Below are positions 18,781-28,212 of a stretch of 64,000 nt of DNA, piece after piece (the stretch's first letter is position 1; each line of letters starts with the position of its first letter). The position numbers were made by a program, and so were the translations under genes. The stretch comes from UTCFX2 sp963726375. GTDB lineage: Bacteria > Chloroflexota > Anaerolineae > Anaerolineales > UBA4823. The notes below the pieces were generated by a model that worked only from the letters and a program-made list of their open reading frames with translations, did no database searches and was not told where the DNA came from. Where the stretch lies: NCBI GenBank assembly GCA_963726375.1, contig CAVSCE010000014.1, forward strand, positions 248,001-312,000. Direction: 5' to 3'.

Positions 18781-19434
18781 TTATTTCTCTCCCATCTCAG
18801 GATTATTTTCTGCGTCCTGGCGAGCCTGACGGCGGATGTCAAGGATCCTCTGAATTGCTGTAATATTGGACAATACTGCCAGAATCCACATACCGACAAT
18901 CGGGTAATTCAAGATCAGCGCCGGAGCCAAGACCAGATAGCGCTCCATTCGAGTGAGGATCCCTTTTTTTGTATCCCATCCGAGGGATTGCGCTCGCGCA
19001 CGCACGTAGGATACCAACACCGAACCAGCTGCTGAGATATAGACCAGCAGGACTGCGGTCGTGTCGCCTTTTTGTGAAAAATAGTAAAGCAGCCCCATCA
19101 GGATGACCAGCTCGGAATAGCGGTCGGTCACCGAATCCACGAACGCGCCAAATTTACCCGCCATGCCGCGCAGACGCGCCATCGATCCATCCAGCGCGTC
19201 GACTGGCCCCATCAGCAAGACGATCAGCCCTCCGATCTGGATTCTTCCGGTGGCGATCATCAGCGCCCCGATGCAGTTCCCGACCAGACCAAGGATCGTC
19301 ATGGTATTAGGCATCAATCCCAGGCGGTTCAGAAATCCTGCAATGGGATCCAGGGTACTTTTAAAGATAACGCGCATCTGGTCGGTCAGCGTTGACCCAC
19401 GTTTGTTGACCTTCTTATTCTCAACTTGTTCCAC
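18781..19434 (-). CDS. CDP-alcohol phosphatidyltransferase family protein
   Basis: 217-residue membrane enzyme that transfers a phosphatidyl group from CDP-diacylglycerol to an alcohol acceptor. The family motif D-G-x2-A-R-x8-G-x3-D-x3-D is complete in DALDGSMARLRGMAGKFG followed by AFVDSVTDR. About six helices follow a cytoplasmic N-terminus. The acceptor (glycerol-phosphate, inositol-phosphate or another) cannot be decided from sequence. Coupling with lgt suggests a role in supplying phosphatidyl lipid, perhaps the donor used by Lgt. Confidence 0.88.
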   Translation of the reverse strand: MEQVENKKVNKRGSTLTDQMRVIFKSTLDPIAGFLNRLGLMPNTMTILGLVGNCIGALMIATGRIQIGGLIVLLMGPVDALDGSMARLRGMAGKFGAFVDSVTDRYSELVILMGLLYYFSQKGDTTAVLLVYISAAGSVLVSYVRARAQSLGWDTKKGILTRMERYLVLAPALILNYPIVGMWILAVLSNITAIQRILDIRRQARQDAENNPEMGEK

Positions 19435-19648
19435 AGGTTATTACAAGCCTTTCTTACTTAACCAACTCTGGTATTGCTCGAAACTTGGCTGTTCGAACGC
19501 CCAATAATAAGATGCCGACCGCTGCCTGAAGCCTTCAGGCTGGAGCGATATCGGGCAATCCTATCGCATGCGGGAAAGACTGTCAAGCAGTAGAAACGAC
19601 CGGATGTTTGCGGTAAAACGTTCGCCCTTCGCAAGCAAACGCGAGCAC

Positions 19649-20044
19649 TTAAGAAGCAGGCTTATCCGTCGAATTTGTCTCTCCGGGAGTGGTTCCGGCT
19701 TCTTTGGCCGACCAACGGTCAATCACGCCCTGGATTTCATTGTTTGCAGTCTGCAGAGCTTTCAGCAGCTCGGAGCGGACTTTTTCCTGCGTTTCTGTGC
19801 TGCGGATTTTCTCTCCGATTTGTTCAACTTCCGTCTTGATTTGTTTTCCGGTTGAGCTGCTCGCCAGTTTTTCCGCTTCACGATTTATCGTCTGCCCAAT
19901 ATCGTTCAGGCCTTGTGCCATTTCATCTTGAAATCGTTTTCGCTCGGGCGTCTCCCAGGCAGCCTGCAAAGCAGAGACCAGATTCAATCCAAGCCTGCGA
20001 AATTCTCCGACCAGGCTTTCTTCGGGTTTTGGATTTTCAGACAT
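19649..20044 (-). CDS. Helical, charged hypothetical protein
   Basis: 131 residues, highly charged, with predicted amphipathic helices from about 10 to 110 (EFRRLGLNLVSALQAAWETP; INREAEKLASSSTGKQIKTE) and a disordered Thr/Ser-rich tail. There is no signal peptide or membrane helix. AGGAGG-like sequence precedes the start. It resembles small apolipoprotein-like or stress-type helical proteins seen in Anaerolineae, but no function is assigned. A GC-rich palindrome (GCCTGAAG/CTTCAGGC) lies in the untranscribed gap downstream. Confidence 0.65.
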   Translation of the reverse strand: MSENPKPEESLVGEFRRLGLNLVSALQAAWETPERKRFQDEMAQGLNDIGQTINREAEKLASSSTGKQIKTEVEQIGEKIRSTETQEKVRSELLKALQTANNEIQGVIDRWSAKEAGTTPGETNSTDKPAS

Positions 20045-20213
20045 TTTTCGCCTCCTGATATTTGACTGCTATTGTGCCTCAGTTTCTTATAACCTGCAAG
20101 GGAGATCGCAATCTGGAAACCAGATTGTCCCAATTTTGGAAATATGGCATACTCCTGGAAAGAATGTTCTCTCGGAAGCGATACTCTAAAGGCAAATAAA
20201 GGAGAAATCCAGA

Positions 20214-20771
20214 ATGCGCGCATCCCATAATCAAACTCAGAAAGTCAGGAGCAGATTGTTATGGATCAGCTGCGGGGCTGCACTGCTTGTCTTTATAGGG
20301 ATCAGTGCGGTCAGCCGACCGCTTAATACACCGGTTGCCCCTTCAGGGATCGTTGCATTTGAGCTGGCTGGGACACCCGAGCGGGCGCAACAGATCCTAT
20401 CCTCATGGAATCCAAATGCTCAGCTGCATGCTGCTTTCAGCCTCGGATTTGATTATTTGTTTATGATCTCCTATGCTGCGGCTGTGATCCTGGGCTGCCT
20501 GGCTGCCGGTCAGGTGCTGCAAGAGGAAGGCTGGCCGTTTCATAAGCAATCCAAGCTTTTTGCTGCAGGGGTATTGGCTGCGGCAGGGTTTGACGCGGTA
20601 GAAAACCTGGCTCTCTGGATGGTCTTAATCGGAAATGTCGTCTCTCCTTGGCCGGAAATCGCTCGAGCCTGCGCGCTGGTAAAGTTTTTCCTGCTGTTTA
20701 TCGGGCTGGTATATGCTTTCTATGGGTTGATAATTTCATTGTTGGGGAAACTAAAACCTGAAGCCTCCTGA
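20214..20771 (+). CDS. Four-helix integral membrane protein of unknown function
   Basis: 185 residues with membrane helices near 17-37, 82-105, 112-135 and 148-175, and an extracytoplasmic loop of about 40 residues between helices 1 and 2 (VAFELAGTPERAQQILSSW). There are no catalytic motifs. ATG 20214 follows AAAGGAGAAATCC, a good ribosome-binding site. The loop pattern with AG(T/S)PERA is shared with other uncharacterised bacterial membrane proteins. Confidence 0.7.
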   Translation: MRASHNQTQKVRSRLLWISCGAALLVFIGISAVSRPLNTPVAPSGIVAFELAGTPERAQQILSSWNPNAQLHAAFSLGFDYLFMISYAAAVILGCLAAGQVLQEEGWPFHKQSKLFAAGVLAAAGFDAVENLALWMVLIGNVVSPWPEIARACALVKFFLLFIGLVYAFYGLIISLLGKLKPEAS

Positions 20772-20948
20772 TCATTCAGGAACCTTTCGTGAATTAGGCT
20801 GGCAATCATTACATTGCAGAGATATCCATCAAAGCAACTTTTAAGCGCCCCATTCACGTATAGGTATTACTGGAATAATCAGAAGTCTTAATGACTGTAT
20901 AACCCTATTCTTACAGCAATGCCAGAGGAACTGGAATGGAGGTGGATC

Positions 20949-21812
20949 ATGACTCGGAAACCCTTACTAATCGCAATTGTGGGGCTTGCATTCGCCTCGA
21001 TCGCTTGCGGAATCAGCATCGATCTGCCGGTGGATCGGATCGTGACAGGACCCGTACAGACGGAACAAATTCTCATCGAGCCGCCCGATTTTGAGGAGGT
21101 TAATCTGGGGATGAATTTTGGAGCTGGAAAGCTCCAGATCAGGCCTGGAGAAGGAGCAGCGCTGGTTAACGGGACGGCGGAATATAATGCCCCTGATTTA
21201 AAGCCCATCATTAAGGTCGAAGGCAGCGAAGTCCAGATTTCCACAGGCGATCTAAAAATAGAAGGCATCCCGAACCTGGGAAACGAACTTGAAAACAACT
21301 GGGACCTCGAACTGGGCAGCCAGCTGATGAACCTGAAAATCAATGCAGGCGCGTATGATGGGGATCTTGACCTGGGCGGCCTTGCGTTGAAAACTTTGGA
21401 TGTGGTCGACGGCGCAGCGAACACTCACCTGCGCTTCTCAGCGCCGAATCTGGTTGAAATGGTCAGCCTGCGCTACCAGACTGGAGCTTCCAACGTCCAG
21501 CTCTCCGGCCTGGCAAATGCCAATTTTTCGACAATGATCTTTCGCAGCGGTGCGGGCGACTACAGGCTGGATTTTTCAGGAGATCTGAAACGCGATGGCG
21601 TTGTCACGATCGAGTTGGGTTTCAGCCAGGTGGCTCTCAGCTTCCCAGAGGAGAGATCGGTGAAGGTGATCACTTCAGGCAAAATGATGGATGTGGAAGC
21701 ATCAAGTAAATGGGAAAAGGAAGGGAATATTTATGTCCTAGGCGGTGGAGGTCCTACCCTGACGATAACCGTGGATCTGGGTGCTGGAAAACTGATATTG
21801 GAAGCAAACTAA
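20949..21812 (+). CDS. Lipoprotein with toastrack-like (DUF4097/DUF2154-type) beta domain
   Basis: Start ATG 20949 is chosen because GGAGGTG lies four bases upstream; an earlier in-frame ATG at 20919 has no such site. The N-terminus is a lipoprotein signal (LLIAIVGLAFASIAC), Cys at about residue 20. The rest is rich in short repeated beta strands (GAGKLQI, GAYDGDLDLGG, GAGDYRLDFSG, LGAGKLILEA), the pattern of right-handed toastrack folds. These domains are often envelope-stress sensors or scaffolds. It would be lipidated by the nearby Lgt. Confidence 0.78.
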   Translation: MTRKPLLIAIVGLAFASIACGISIDLPVDRIVTGPVQTEQILIEPPDFEEVNLGMNFGAGKLQIRPGEGAALVNGTAEYNAPDLKPIIKVEGSEVQISTGDLKIEGIPNLGNELENNWDLELGSQLMNLKINAGAYDGDLDLGGLALKTLDVVDGAANTHLRFSAPNLVEMVSLRYQTGASNVQLSGLANANFSTMIFRSGAGDYRLDFSGDLKRDGVVTIELGFSQVALSFPEERSVKVITSGKMMDVEASSKWEKEGNIYVLGGGGPTLTITVDLGAGKLILEAN

Positions 21813-21838
21813 AAACTGCGGGCAATTTCTGCCCGCAG
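21811..21838 (-). terminator. Intrinsic terminator of the ferredoxin gene
   Basis: CTGCGGGCA (21816-21824) pairs with TGCCCGCAG (21830-21838); on the minus strand a T5 run follows (plus A-run 21811-21815). It may also act on the plus strand. Confidence 0.8.
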
Positions 21839-21861
21839 CTGTCTTTAGATGCTTCAGCTAA

Positions 21862-22263
21862 TCACATTTCTAAAGCTTTATAACCGGCGCCTTTGGCGTA
21901 GTACTCGCCGTTCTTTGCGATATCCTCGGTCAGGTCCACCACTTCACCAGCCGCAAGCTGTTTAACACAATCGAGAACAACAGCGTCGCCGTGATGATTG
22001 GTGCCCTCATAATGGCCAGTCAAACCGAGCCTGCTGATAAATTCGCCGCCCTTCGCGGTGTATGCGGATGGGACTTCATCTTCGGGGAAAATGGCTTCAT
22101 AAGGGCATTCCGGGATGCATGCCCCGCAATCGATGCAGGTGTCGGGGTCTATGTAATACCAGGGCCAGTCGGCGATCGGTTTTCCGGGGACGATGCATTC
22201 CACCGGGCAGACATCCACGCAGCCTGAATCTCGAAGACATAAACTTGTGATGATATGGGTCAT
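21862..22263 (-). CDS. 7Fe/8Fe-type ferredoxin with C-terminal extension
   Basis: 133 residues. Two cluster motifs sit in the first 65 residues: CLRDSGCVDVCPVECI and CIDCGACIPECPYEAI. The first has an expanded spacing like 3Fe-4S/4Fe-4S ferredoxins of the FdxA type, the second is a standard 4Fe-4S motif. About 65 extra C-terminal residues have no known motif. It is an electron carrier in the cytoplasm; the partner is unknown. It diverges from the sodN promoter region and has AGGAGG upstream of the start. Confidence 0.87.
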   Translation of the reverse strand: MTHIITSLCLRDSGCVDVCPVECIVPGKPIADWPWYYIDPDTCIDCGACIPECPYEAIFPEDEVPSAYTAKGGEFISRLGLTGHYEGTNHHGDAVVLDCVKQLAAGEVVDLTEDIAKNGEYYAKGAGYKALEM

Positions 22264-22373
22264 AATTCGAGCCTCCTATAGAATTTGATTTGTTAATTTT
22301 TCAAAGTTCGTAATTCTGCTACTCAAGATAATCGAATATCAGATTTAGAAAATTGTAGCCTTCCATTCCCCCT

Positions 22374-22454
22374 TTGTCAAGCAATCTAAAGTATAAGAAT
22401 TATGTAAAGCTTTATCCGCCGAATCTTGACAAGTTATGTCTTTATATGTATGAT
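22374..22454 (+). promoter_or_regulatory. sodN promoter with flanking inverted repeat
   Basis: TTGACA (22426-22431), a 17-base spacer and TATGAT (22449-22454) form a near-consensus promoter. TTGTCAAG (22374-22381) is an exact inverted copy of CTTGACAA (22425-22432), which overlaps the -35, suggesting an operator for a Fur/Nur-like or other repressor. The leader is about 95 bases. Confidence 0.7.
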
Positions 22455-22555
22455 GACAGCATCGGTTCGGATTGTTGGGGAGATGCGGTTATTAATCGCA
22501 ATCGATATCCGCAGTTTCTCTTATCCCTTTCATTTCATGTATTCAGGAGGAAATT

Positions 22556-23059
22556 ATGATCTATCAGCTTGCAGCAACTTTGGATAGGAAATTAGGTTTC
22601 GAGAGTGCTAAGGCACACTGCGATATCCCATGCGGAATTTATGATCCAATCACTGCTCAGATTGCGGCAGTGACCGTCATTCGAATGATGGACTTGATGG
22701 CTGACCTTGAAAGCAAGGGCGGCGAAAAAGGGAAGGACTACCACAACAGCCTGGCTCGCTATATCGAGGTCAAGGAAGAACACGCTGAAAAGGCCAAACA
22801 TGAGATCCGGGTCATCTGGGGCGATTACATCAAGGCTCCGCACCTGGAGAAATTCCCTGAGCTGAATGGCGTCACGCATCAGATCATGCAGCTTGGCTCG
22901 AAGTGCCGCCAGTCGACCGACCGGCAGGCAGCCCTCGACCTTGTCGAAGCCATCAACAAGTTTGCTGAAATGTTCTGGGCGACCAAGAACATTGCTACTC
23001 GTCGGGCTAAATCTCCATATAATCCGCCAGTCGAGCTGGTTTACCCGGTCATTGCATGA
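22556..23059 (+). CDS. sodN: Nickel-type superoxide dismutase, proenzyme
   Basis: 167 residues. After a 20-residue propeptide ending in SAKA, the mature enzyme would begin with the nickel hook HCDIPCGIY: His21 (future N-terminal ligand), Cys22 and Cys26. The rest is the four-helix bundle of NiSOD (IEVKEEHAEKAKHEIRVIW and following). It dismutates superoxide to oxygen and hydrogen peroxide. AGGAGG precedes the ATG. Its stop overlaps the ATG of the maturation-protease gene, so the two are co-translated. The propeptide must be removed for the nickel site to form. Confidence 0.96.
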   Translation: MIYQLAATLDRKLGFESAKAHCDIPCGIYDPITAQIAAVTVIRMMDLMADLESKGGEKGKDYHNSLARYIEVKEEHAEKAKHEIRVIWGDYIKAPHLEKFPELNGVTHQIMQLGSKCRQSTDRQAALDLVEAINKFAEMFWATKNIATRRAKSPYNPPVELVYPVIA

Positions 23060-23358
23060 TCAGGATCGTCAAGGTGGCAGGTGAAAGCCTGTCACCTTTT
23101 TTTAAGGAAGGGGATTATGTCATCGTTCTCCGGCGCCCCTTCATTTTTTCACGGTTGAAAGAAGGGGATATTATCATTTTCCGACATCCTGTTTACGGTC
23201 AGATGATTAAAAAGGTGGAAGGGATTTCACCAGATGGATTGGAATTGTTTGTGGTAGGCAGCCACCCCGAAAGCACTGACAGCCGTCATTTTGGACCGAT
23301 CCCAAACCTTTGGGTTTCTGGAAAAGTGATCGCCCACATTCCTCAACCGACCCAATAA
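23056..23358 (+). CDS. sodX: Nickel-type SOD maturation protease (S24/S26 family)
   Basis: 100-residue signal-peptidase-like serine protease. The catalytic Ser lies in GESLSPFFKEGD and the general-base Lys in GQMIKKVEG; the late family motif GSHPESTDSRHFGPI is also present. No membrane helix is visible, unlike normal signal peptidases, which fits the sodX-type proteins encoded next to sodN that cleave its propeptide. ATGA overlap with sodN. Confidence 0.93.
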   Translation: MIRIVKVAGESLSPFFKEGDYVIVLRRPFIFSRLKEGDIIIFRHPVYGQMIKKVEGISPDGLELFVVGSHPESTDSRHFGPIPNLWVSGKVIAHIPQPTQ

Positions 23359-23368
23359 AACCTTTATA

Positions 23369-24335
23369 ATGGGCGAGATGAGCCGCCCATTTGCACCACC
23401 GGTACTTGTGCTTGGATTTGGCATCCTGGCTGTCTCAGCTTCTTCCATCTTCATTCGCTACGCCCAAAGCGAGGCAGATTCGCTGGCAATTGCTGCCTGG
23501 CGGCTTTCACTCGCGACGCTCGTCCTGGCTCCGATCGCGCTTACGCGCAGAAGAGGCGAGCTTGCGTCCCTGCCCTGGTCAGAGCGCGGGCTTGCCGCAC
23601 TCTCGGGAGCATTCCTCGCAGTTCATTTTGCGTCCTGGATCACCTCACTGGCATACACTTCAGTGGCGAGCTCGGTCGTGCTGGTCTCGACTGCACCACT
23701 TTGGGTTGCTTTACTCTCGCCGATCACGCTCAAAGAGCCGCTTTCGCGCTCGATGGTGGCCGGTTTAGCCCTGGCGCTGATCGGTGGGGCTGTTGTCGGA
23801 TTAAGTGATACATGTATCTGGACAACATCGGGGCTAAGCTGCCCGGATGTGGGAACATTTATCCGGGGCAGGGCATTCATCGGCGATCTGCTGGCGCTGG
23901 TTGGGGCAGTTGCCGCGGCAGGATACCTGATTATCGGCCGCCGCCTGCGGAAGCAGGTATCGCTGTTAAGCTATATCTTTGTCGTATACGGGATTGCGGC
24001 AATTGTTTTGACGCTTGAGTGCGATCGCTGCCGGACTGCCTTTATTTGGCTTTTCTTCTATGACCTATCTGTGGCTGCTGGCCTTGGCCCTTGTACCGCA
24101 GCTCCTCGGGCACACTTCTTACAACTGGGCACTGGCCTATCTCTCTGCGGCTTACGTCTCAATCGCAGTTTTAGGCGAGCCGGTCAGTTCATCAATCCTG
24201 GCTTATTTTTTGCTTGATGAGCAGATCACTGCTCTTACGCTGATCGGCGCGGCACTCACGCTGGCAGGGATTTATCTCGCCACACGCAGTGAGACGGGCA
24301 GCTCCACCCATAAAGCGAAGGAAGAGGCTGGTTAA
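23369..24335 (+). CDS. EamA/DMT-family transporter (one frame break)
   Basis: Frame-corrected protein of about 320 residues with ten predicted membrane helices in two EamA repeats. The first frame covers repeat 1 and the start of repeat 2 (GDLLALVGAVAAAGYLIIGR). A single-base break near 24005-24020 moves to a frame with the last four helices (LAYLSAAYVSIAVLGEPV; LIGAALTLAGIYLATR). Drug/metabolite transporters export small metabolites or amino acids; no substrate can be named. It starts 10 bases after sodX and may be read through from sodN. Confidence 0.85.
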
Positions 24336-24393
24336 TGAGCGAAAGAGGTAAAAAGCCTTTTCGTGAACGCCAGATTCATAAAGACTCCTCAAT

Positions 24394-24401
24394 GCTATAA
24401 T
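24394..24401 (+). promoter_or_regulatory. Extended -10 promoter of ftsK, leaderless
   Basis: TGCTATAAT (24393-24401) puts the transcription start at about 24408, at the ATG of ftsK (24409). No ribosome-binding site is seen. The -35 is weak. Confidence 0.65.
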
Positions 24402-24408
24402 CATTCTA

Positions 24409-26658
24409 ATGCCCAGCTCTAAACCTTCCACGGCTCCAATTCCTGCGGATACACAGCCAGGTCATGCATCCGGATTCCTTGACTTCCTGGCCCGTTTTGA
24501 GCGCTACTGGCGTGATATTGCGGCGATCCTGCTGCTCGCCGTGGGCGTGATGACGGTGGTGGGACTTTTTCTGCCTGCCTGGGCAGGCGGATTGCTCGAC
24601 TGGTGGAGTCAATTTTTAAGGCTGTGGTTCGGATGGGGGGCGGTCTGGTTTGTGATTGGCTGCGGACTTCTCGGTTTATGGCTTCTTCGGCGAGATCCGA
24701 AACATACCAAGGTTGCTTCAGTATTCTGGCAGCGGCTATTTGCGCTTGAAGCGGCTGCTTTCAGCTCTATGGCGCTGCTTGCCGTACTGGGCGGAATGGA
24801 TCTGGTGCGGGCGGAATCCGGGCTCGACGGCGGGAGAATTGGGTGGGGGCTGGCGACGATCATGCAGCTGCTTTTAGACCCCATCGGTCTATCCTCTCCT
24901 GTGATCACAGCCGTTTTTTTTGCACTTGTTTTCATATTTTCATTGCTCGCGGGCGCAGGATGGCTGGCTCTGATCCGCCAATGGGCGAGAAGTCTGCCGG
25001 CCTCATCGTCCCCAAAGAGCAGCGGGATGCTCGATCCGGGGCCAATCGTCAGCGAGGCGCCCCTTCTCAATGCAGACACATCAGCCTCTTCGACCGCAGC
25101 AGCCCACCGCAAGATCGCTCTACCGCCACAATTTCGCAAGAGCTTCCATTTTGAACCCGATGAGCAGGCCGTTACAGAACCGCTTCCTCGGGATGACCGG
25201 CTGCCTGGCCTCGATCTTCTGGTTAATGAGCAGTTCAACCGGCCTGACGAGCGGAACATCAACCTGACCGCCGGGATGATCGAAAAAACCCTCTCGGAAT
25301 TTGGCATTCCAGCGAAGGTCGTCGGCTTTCGCGTAGGTCCGACGGTAACCCAATTCGCCGTTGAACCGGGATATCTGGAAAAAGAGAAGAACGGCGAAAG
25401 CGATGCCGCCAGGCAGAAAGTCCGGGTTGCTCAGATCGCCGGTCTCAGCCGGGACCTGACACTGGCTCTCGCGGCGGAGCGCCTGCGAATTGAAGCCCCA
25501 GTCCCTGGGAGACCTTATGTGGGAATTGAAGTGCCCAACGCGCGGTCGACGATCGTCCGCTTGCGGCCGCTGCTTGATTCAGAAAACTTCCATAAAACCA
25601 ATTCTCCACTGGCAATCGCGCTCGGAAGGGATGTGTCCGGCCAGCCTTATATCGCCGACCTGGCTCGCATGCCCCACCTGCTGATTGCCGGTACAACCGG
25701 CTCGGGAAAATCGGTATGTATTGCAGCGCTCACCACTTGCCTGGTGATGAACAACACACCGGAGGACCTCCGCCTGGTGATGATTGATCCCAAGATGGTT
25801 GAGCTCGTGCGATTCAACGGCTTGCCGCATCTCTACGGAAAAGTTGAGACGGAATTAGAAAGAATCCTGGGTGTACTGCGCTGGACGGTGGTTGAGATGG
25901 AAAGGCGCTATAAAGTGCTGGAGGCTTCCCGATCGCGCAATATTGACTCCTACAACCGGAAAATCCGTCGGCGCAGGGGCGAGCGTCCTATCCCGCACAT
26001 CGTCGTGATGATCGACGAGCTGGCAGACCTGATGATGTCTGCGCCTGACCAGACAGAGCACAATCTTGTCCGCCTGGCACAGATGGCGCGCGCGACCGGC
26101 ATCCACCTGGTTGTCGCGACCCAGCGCCCGGGGACAGAGGTGGTTACCGGTCTGATCAAGGCAAATTTCCCGGCGAGAATTGCTTTCACGGTGGCTTCTT
26201 CAATCGATTCGCGGGTCATATTAGATGTTAATGGAGCAGAAACCCTGCTCGGACGCGGCGACATGCTCTTTCTGCCTCCGGAAGCATCCGGTCCGGTCAG
26301 ATTGCAAGGCGTCATGGTCAGCGATACCGAGGTAGAGAAAGCGATCACGTTCTGGCAGCGAAACTGGGTGGAACCTGCTCAAGAAGAAGCGGAAACACCA
26401 CCCTGGGAGGGAACCATAGCTCAGGAGCTGATGCTCGCTGATCGGGACAACCTGGTGGAGCGTGCGATCGAAGTTGTCAAGAACAGCCAGCGGGCAAGCG
26501 CCTCACTTCTCCAGCGCCGTTTGCATATCGGCTACCCAAGGGCGGCTCGCCTGATCGATGAATTGGAAGATCTGGGCATGATTGGCCCAGCCGTTGGCGG
26601 CGGGCGAGAGCGCGAGGTGCTGGTCGAGAGAGATTCAGATGAGCTGGATGAACTTTAA
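24409..26658 (+). CDS. ftsK: DNA translocase FtsK/SpoIIIE
   Basis: 749 residues, intact. Four membrane helices occupy about 35-200, then a Ser/Ala-rich linker, the alpha/beta motor domains (Walker A GTTGSGKS at about 429-436; Walker B IVVMIDELAD at about 532; ATQRPGTEVVTGLIKANFPA sensor region) and a C-terminal gamma winged helix (ASLLQRRLHIGYPRAARLID) that reads KOPS-type sequences. It pumps chromosome arms across the closing septum. The linker is short compared with E. coli FtsK. No ribosome-binding site precedes the ATG, consistent with the leaderless promoter. Confidence 0.96.
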   Translation: MPSSKPSTAPIPADTQPGHASGFLDFLARFERYWRDIAAILLLAVGVMTVVGLFLPAWAGGLLDWWSQFLRLWFGWGAVWFVIGCGLLGLWLLRRDPKHTKVASVFWQRLFALEAAAFSSMALLAVLGGMDLVRAESGLDGGRIGWGLATIMQLLLDPIGLSSPVITAVFFALVFIFSLLAGAGWLALIRQWARSLPASSSPKSSGMLDPGPIVSEAPLLNADTSASSTAAAHRKIALPPQFRKSFHFEPDEQAVTEPLPRDDRLPGLDLLVNEQFNRPDERNINLTAGMIEKTLSEFGIPAKVVGFRVGPTVTQFAVEPGYLEKEKNGESDAARQKVRVAQIAGLSRDLTLALAAERLRIEAPVPGRPYVGIEVPNARSTIVRLRPLLDSENFHKTNSPLAIALGRDVSGQPYIADLARMPHLLIAGTTGSGKSVCIAALTTCLVMNNTPEDLRLVMIDPKMVELVRFNGLPHLYGKVETELERILGVLRWTVVEMERRYKVLEASRSRNIDSYNRKIRRRRGERPIPHIVVMIDELADLMMSAPDQTEHNLVRLAQMARATGIHLVVATQRPGTEVVTGLIKANFPARIAFTVASSIDSRVILDVNGAETLLGRGDMLFLPPEASGPVRLQGVMVSDTEVEKAITFWQRNWVEPAQEEAETPPWEGTIAQELMLADRDNLVERAIEVVKNSQRASASLLQRRLHIGYPRAARLIDELEDLGMIGPAVGGGREREVLVERDSDELDEL

Positions 26659-27203
26659 ACGGGGGAAAGCAAGATGCGGATTTCCCATACGCCCGGTTCG
26701 ACCATCTTCTTATCAAACTGCAAACCGCTGTGCTGAACAAAGCTCAGCACAGGTTTATTTGAGGTGTGAACGTTTGCGACAAATGCCTTCAGGCCTTGTT
26801 CCTGGGCATATCGCGCCAGTCGGTGCATTGTGAGCTTCCCAAGTCCGCGCTTTTGATAATCATCCCGCACGACGACAGCCACTTCAGCCAGTCCAGTGGA
26901 GTGATCCCCGAGCACCCCATAACGCGCAACACCGATGATCCTTTCTTCTCCTTCCTCCTGAATCGTGCCGACAATCGCCATCCGGTCTTGATAATCGACC
27001 TCTGCCAAAAAACGAGCCTGCTTGTCGCTCAGCCCTTTGGCTGCCGAAAGAAAGCGCATGTAAATTGTCTCTGGGGAGAGCATGGAGAAAGTTTGCTGGA
27101 GGCGCGGCGCATCGTCCGGGCGGATCGGGCGCAGATTAATCGGCGTGCCGTCCTTCAGGATCACTTCTTCGATGTATTCTTCAAGGTTGGACTGTTTATT
27201 CAT
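26655..27203 (-). CDS. GNAT-family N-acetyltransferase
   Basis: 182 residues from ATG 27203; the longer frame to 27242 lacks a ribosome site. An acetyl-CoA-binding GNAT fold with the R/QxxGxG/A signature in DDYQKRGLGKLTMH (about residue 125). The N-terminal ILKDGTPINLRPIRPDDAPR resembles the C-terminal GNAT domain of acetyl-CoA-synthetase-modifying (Pat-type) acetyltransferases, so a protein lysine substrate is possible. The stop overlaps the 3' end of ftsK by four bases, tail to tail. Confidence 0.82.
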   Translation of the reverse strand: MNKQSNLEEYIEEVILKDGTPINLRPIRPDDAPRLQQTFSMLSPETIYMRFLSAAKGLSDKQARFLAEVDYQDRMAIVGTIQEEGEERIIGVARYGVLGDHSTGLAEVAVVVRDDYQKRGLGKLTMHRLARYAQEQGLKAFVANVHTSNKPVLSFVQHSGLQFDKKMVEPGVWEIRILLSPV

Positions 27204-27370
27204 GAAGCCTGAAATCCATTCCGATATTATACCTTGACCCAAACGATATCTTTTTTTCGAGAGGCGGAAAATTTTAAGAAAAGTAATTTGATCTGGCTGA
27301 GGAATTTTTCGGATGCCGGATTAGAATTATCCATGTGATCTGAGAAGGAAAAACCGGAGGTTCATTCACT

Positions 27371-28210
27371 ATGAAAGTAAAAACCATCGTCGAACGGCGG
27401 CCGCTTACGAGTTTCTTCTTGCTGGCGTACGGGATCACCTGGGGTGGGATTCTATGTTTGCTTGCCGTAAACGATTTTAATTTCGAGATCATGTCCCAGA
27501 CTCGGAATGTGATGATCATGTTCCTGCTGATGATCCTCGGACCGAGTATGAGCAGCCTTTTCTTACTGCGATACCTGCAAGGTCGGAGCGGATGGCGAGA
27601 ATTATGGTCGCGGCAGAAAACCTGGAAGATTGGATTGGGTTGGTATGCAATTGGCCTGCTGACAGTTCCGGTCCTGGCGTCAGGAATATTCTCTTTCTTG
27701 AGCCTGGTCGTCAATCCTGTGTATGCAGCGCGCTTTCAGCCGGTTGGATTGGTGATCGGGCTGATCGCAGGTTTATTTGAGGAGATTGGCTGGACGGGTT
27801 TTGCAGTCCCACGTCTGCTGAAGAAGTATTCTGTATTCAAATCGGGTTTCATTTTAGGGATGATGTGGGCACTCTGGCACATGATGGCCGATTTTTCCGG
27901 AAATATTTCTACGATGGGGTGGGGATGGCTGGCATCTTTCTTGCTTTTCTGGCTGCTGCCGCTTTCCGCCTACCGCATTTTAATGACCTGGGTCTTCAGC
28001 AACACGAAGAGCCTGTTCCTGGCTCAGCTAATGCATGCGAGCTACACCGGCTGGTTGTTGACGTTGAGCCCGCAAACCTCGTTCAACCAGGGACTTGTCT
28101 GGCAGGTTATCCTGGCTGCGAGCCTGTGGGGGATTGTTGGGATTATCTCAATCTTGCTTGGTCGGGAGCAAGAGACGATATCGCGGTTTGAATTGATCAT
28201 GACAATCTAA
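27371..28210 (+). CDS. CPBP-family intramembrane metalloprotease
   Basis: 279 residues with about eight membrane helices. The CPBP (Abi/Rce1-like) motifs are present: EExxW-type glutamates in LFEEIGWTGFAVPRLL, first His in MMWALWHMMADF, and a second His in QLMHASYTGW. These residues hold zinc in family members. Bacterial CPBPs are linked to peptide maturation, immunity or stress; neither neighbour suggests a substrate. GGAGG precedes the ATG. Its stop is three bases from the converging DoxX gene. Confidence 0.87.
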   Translation: MKVKTIVERRPLTSFFLLAYGITWGGILCLLAVNDFNFEIMSQTRNVMIMFLLMILGPSMSSLFLLRYLQGRSGWRELWSRQKTWKIGLGWYAIGLLTVPVLASGIFSFLSLVVNPVYAARFQPVGLVIGLIAGLFEEIGWTGFAVPRLLKKYSVFKSGFILGMMWALWHMMADFSGNISTMGWGWLASFLLFWLLPLSAYRILMTWVFSNTKSLFLAQLMHASYTGWLLTLSPQTSFNQGLVWQVILAASLWGIVGIISILLGREQETISRFELIMTI

Positions 28211-28212
28211 GG

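Noticed and set aside
23369..24335. Two separate transporter genes
   Set aside because: The two frames together give one ten-helix EamA protein; the split is a one-base break.
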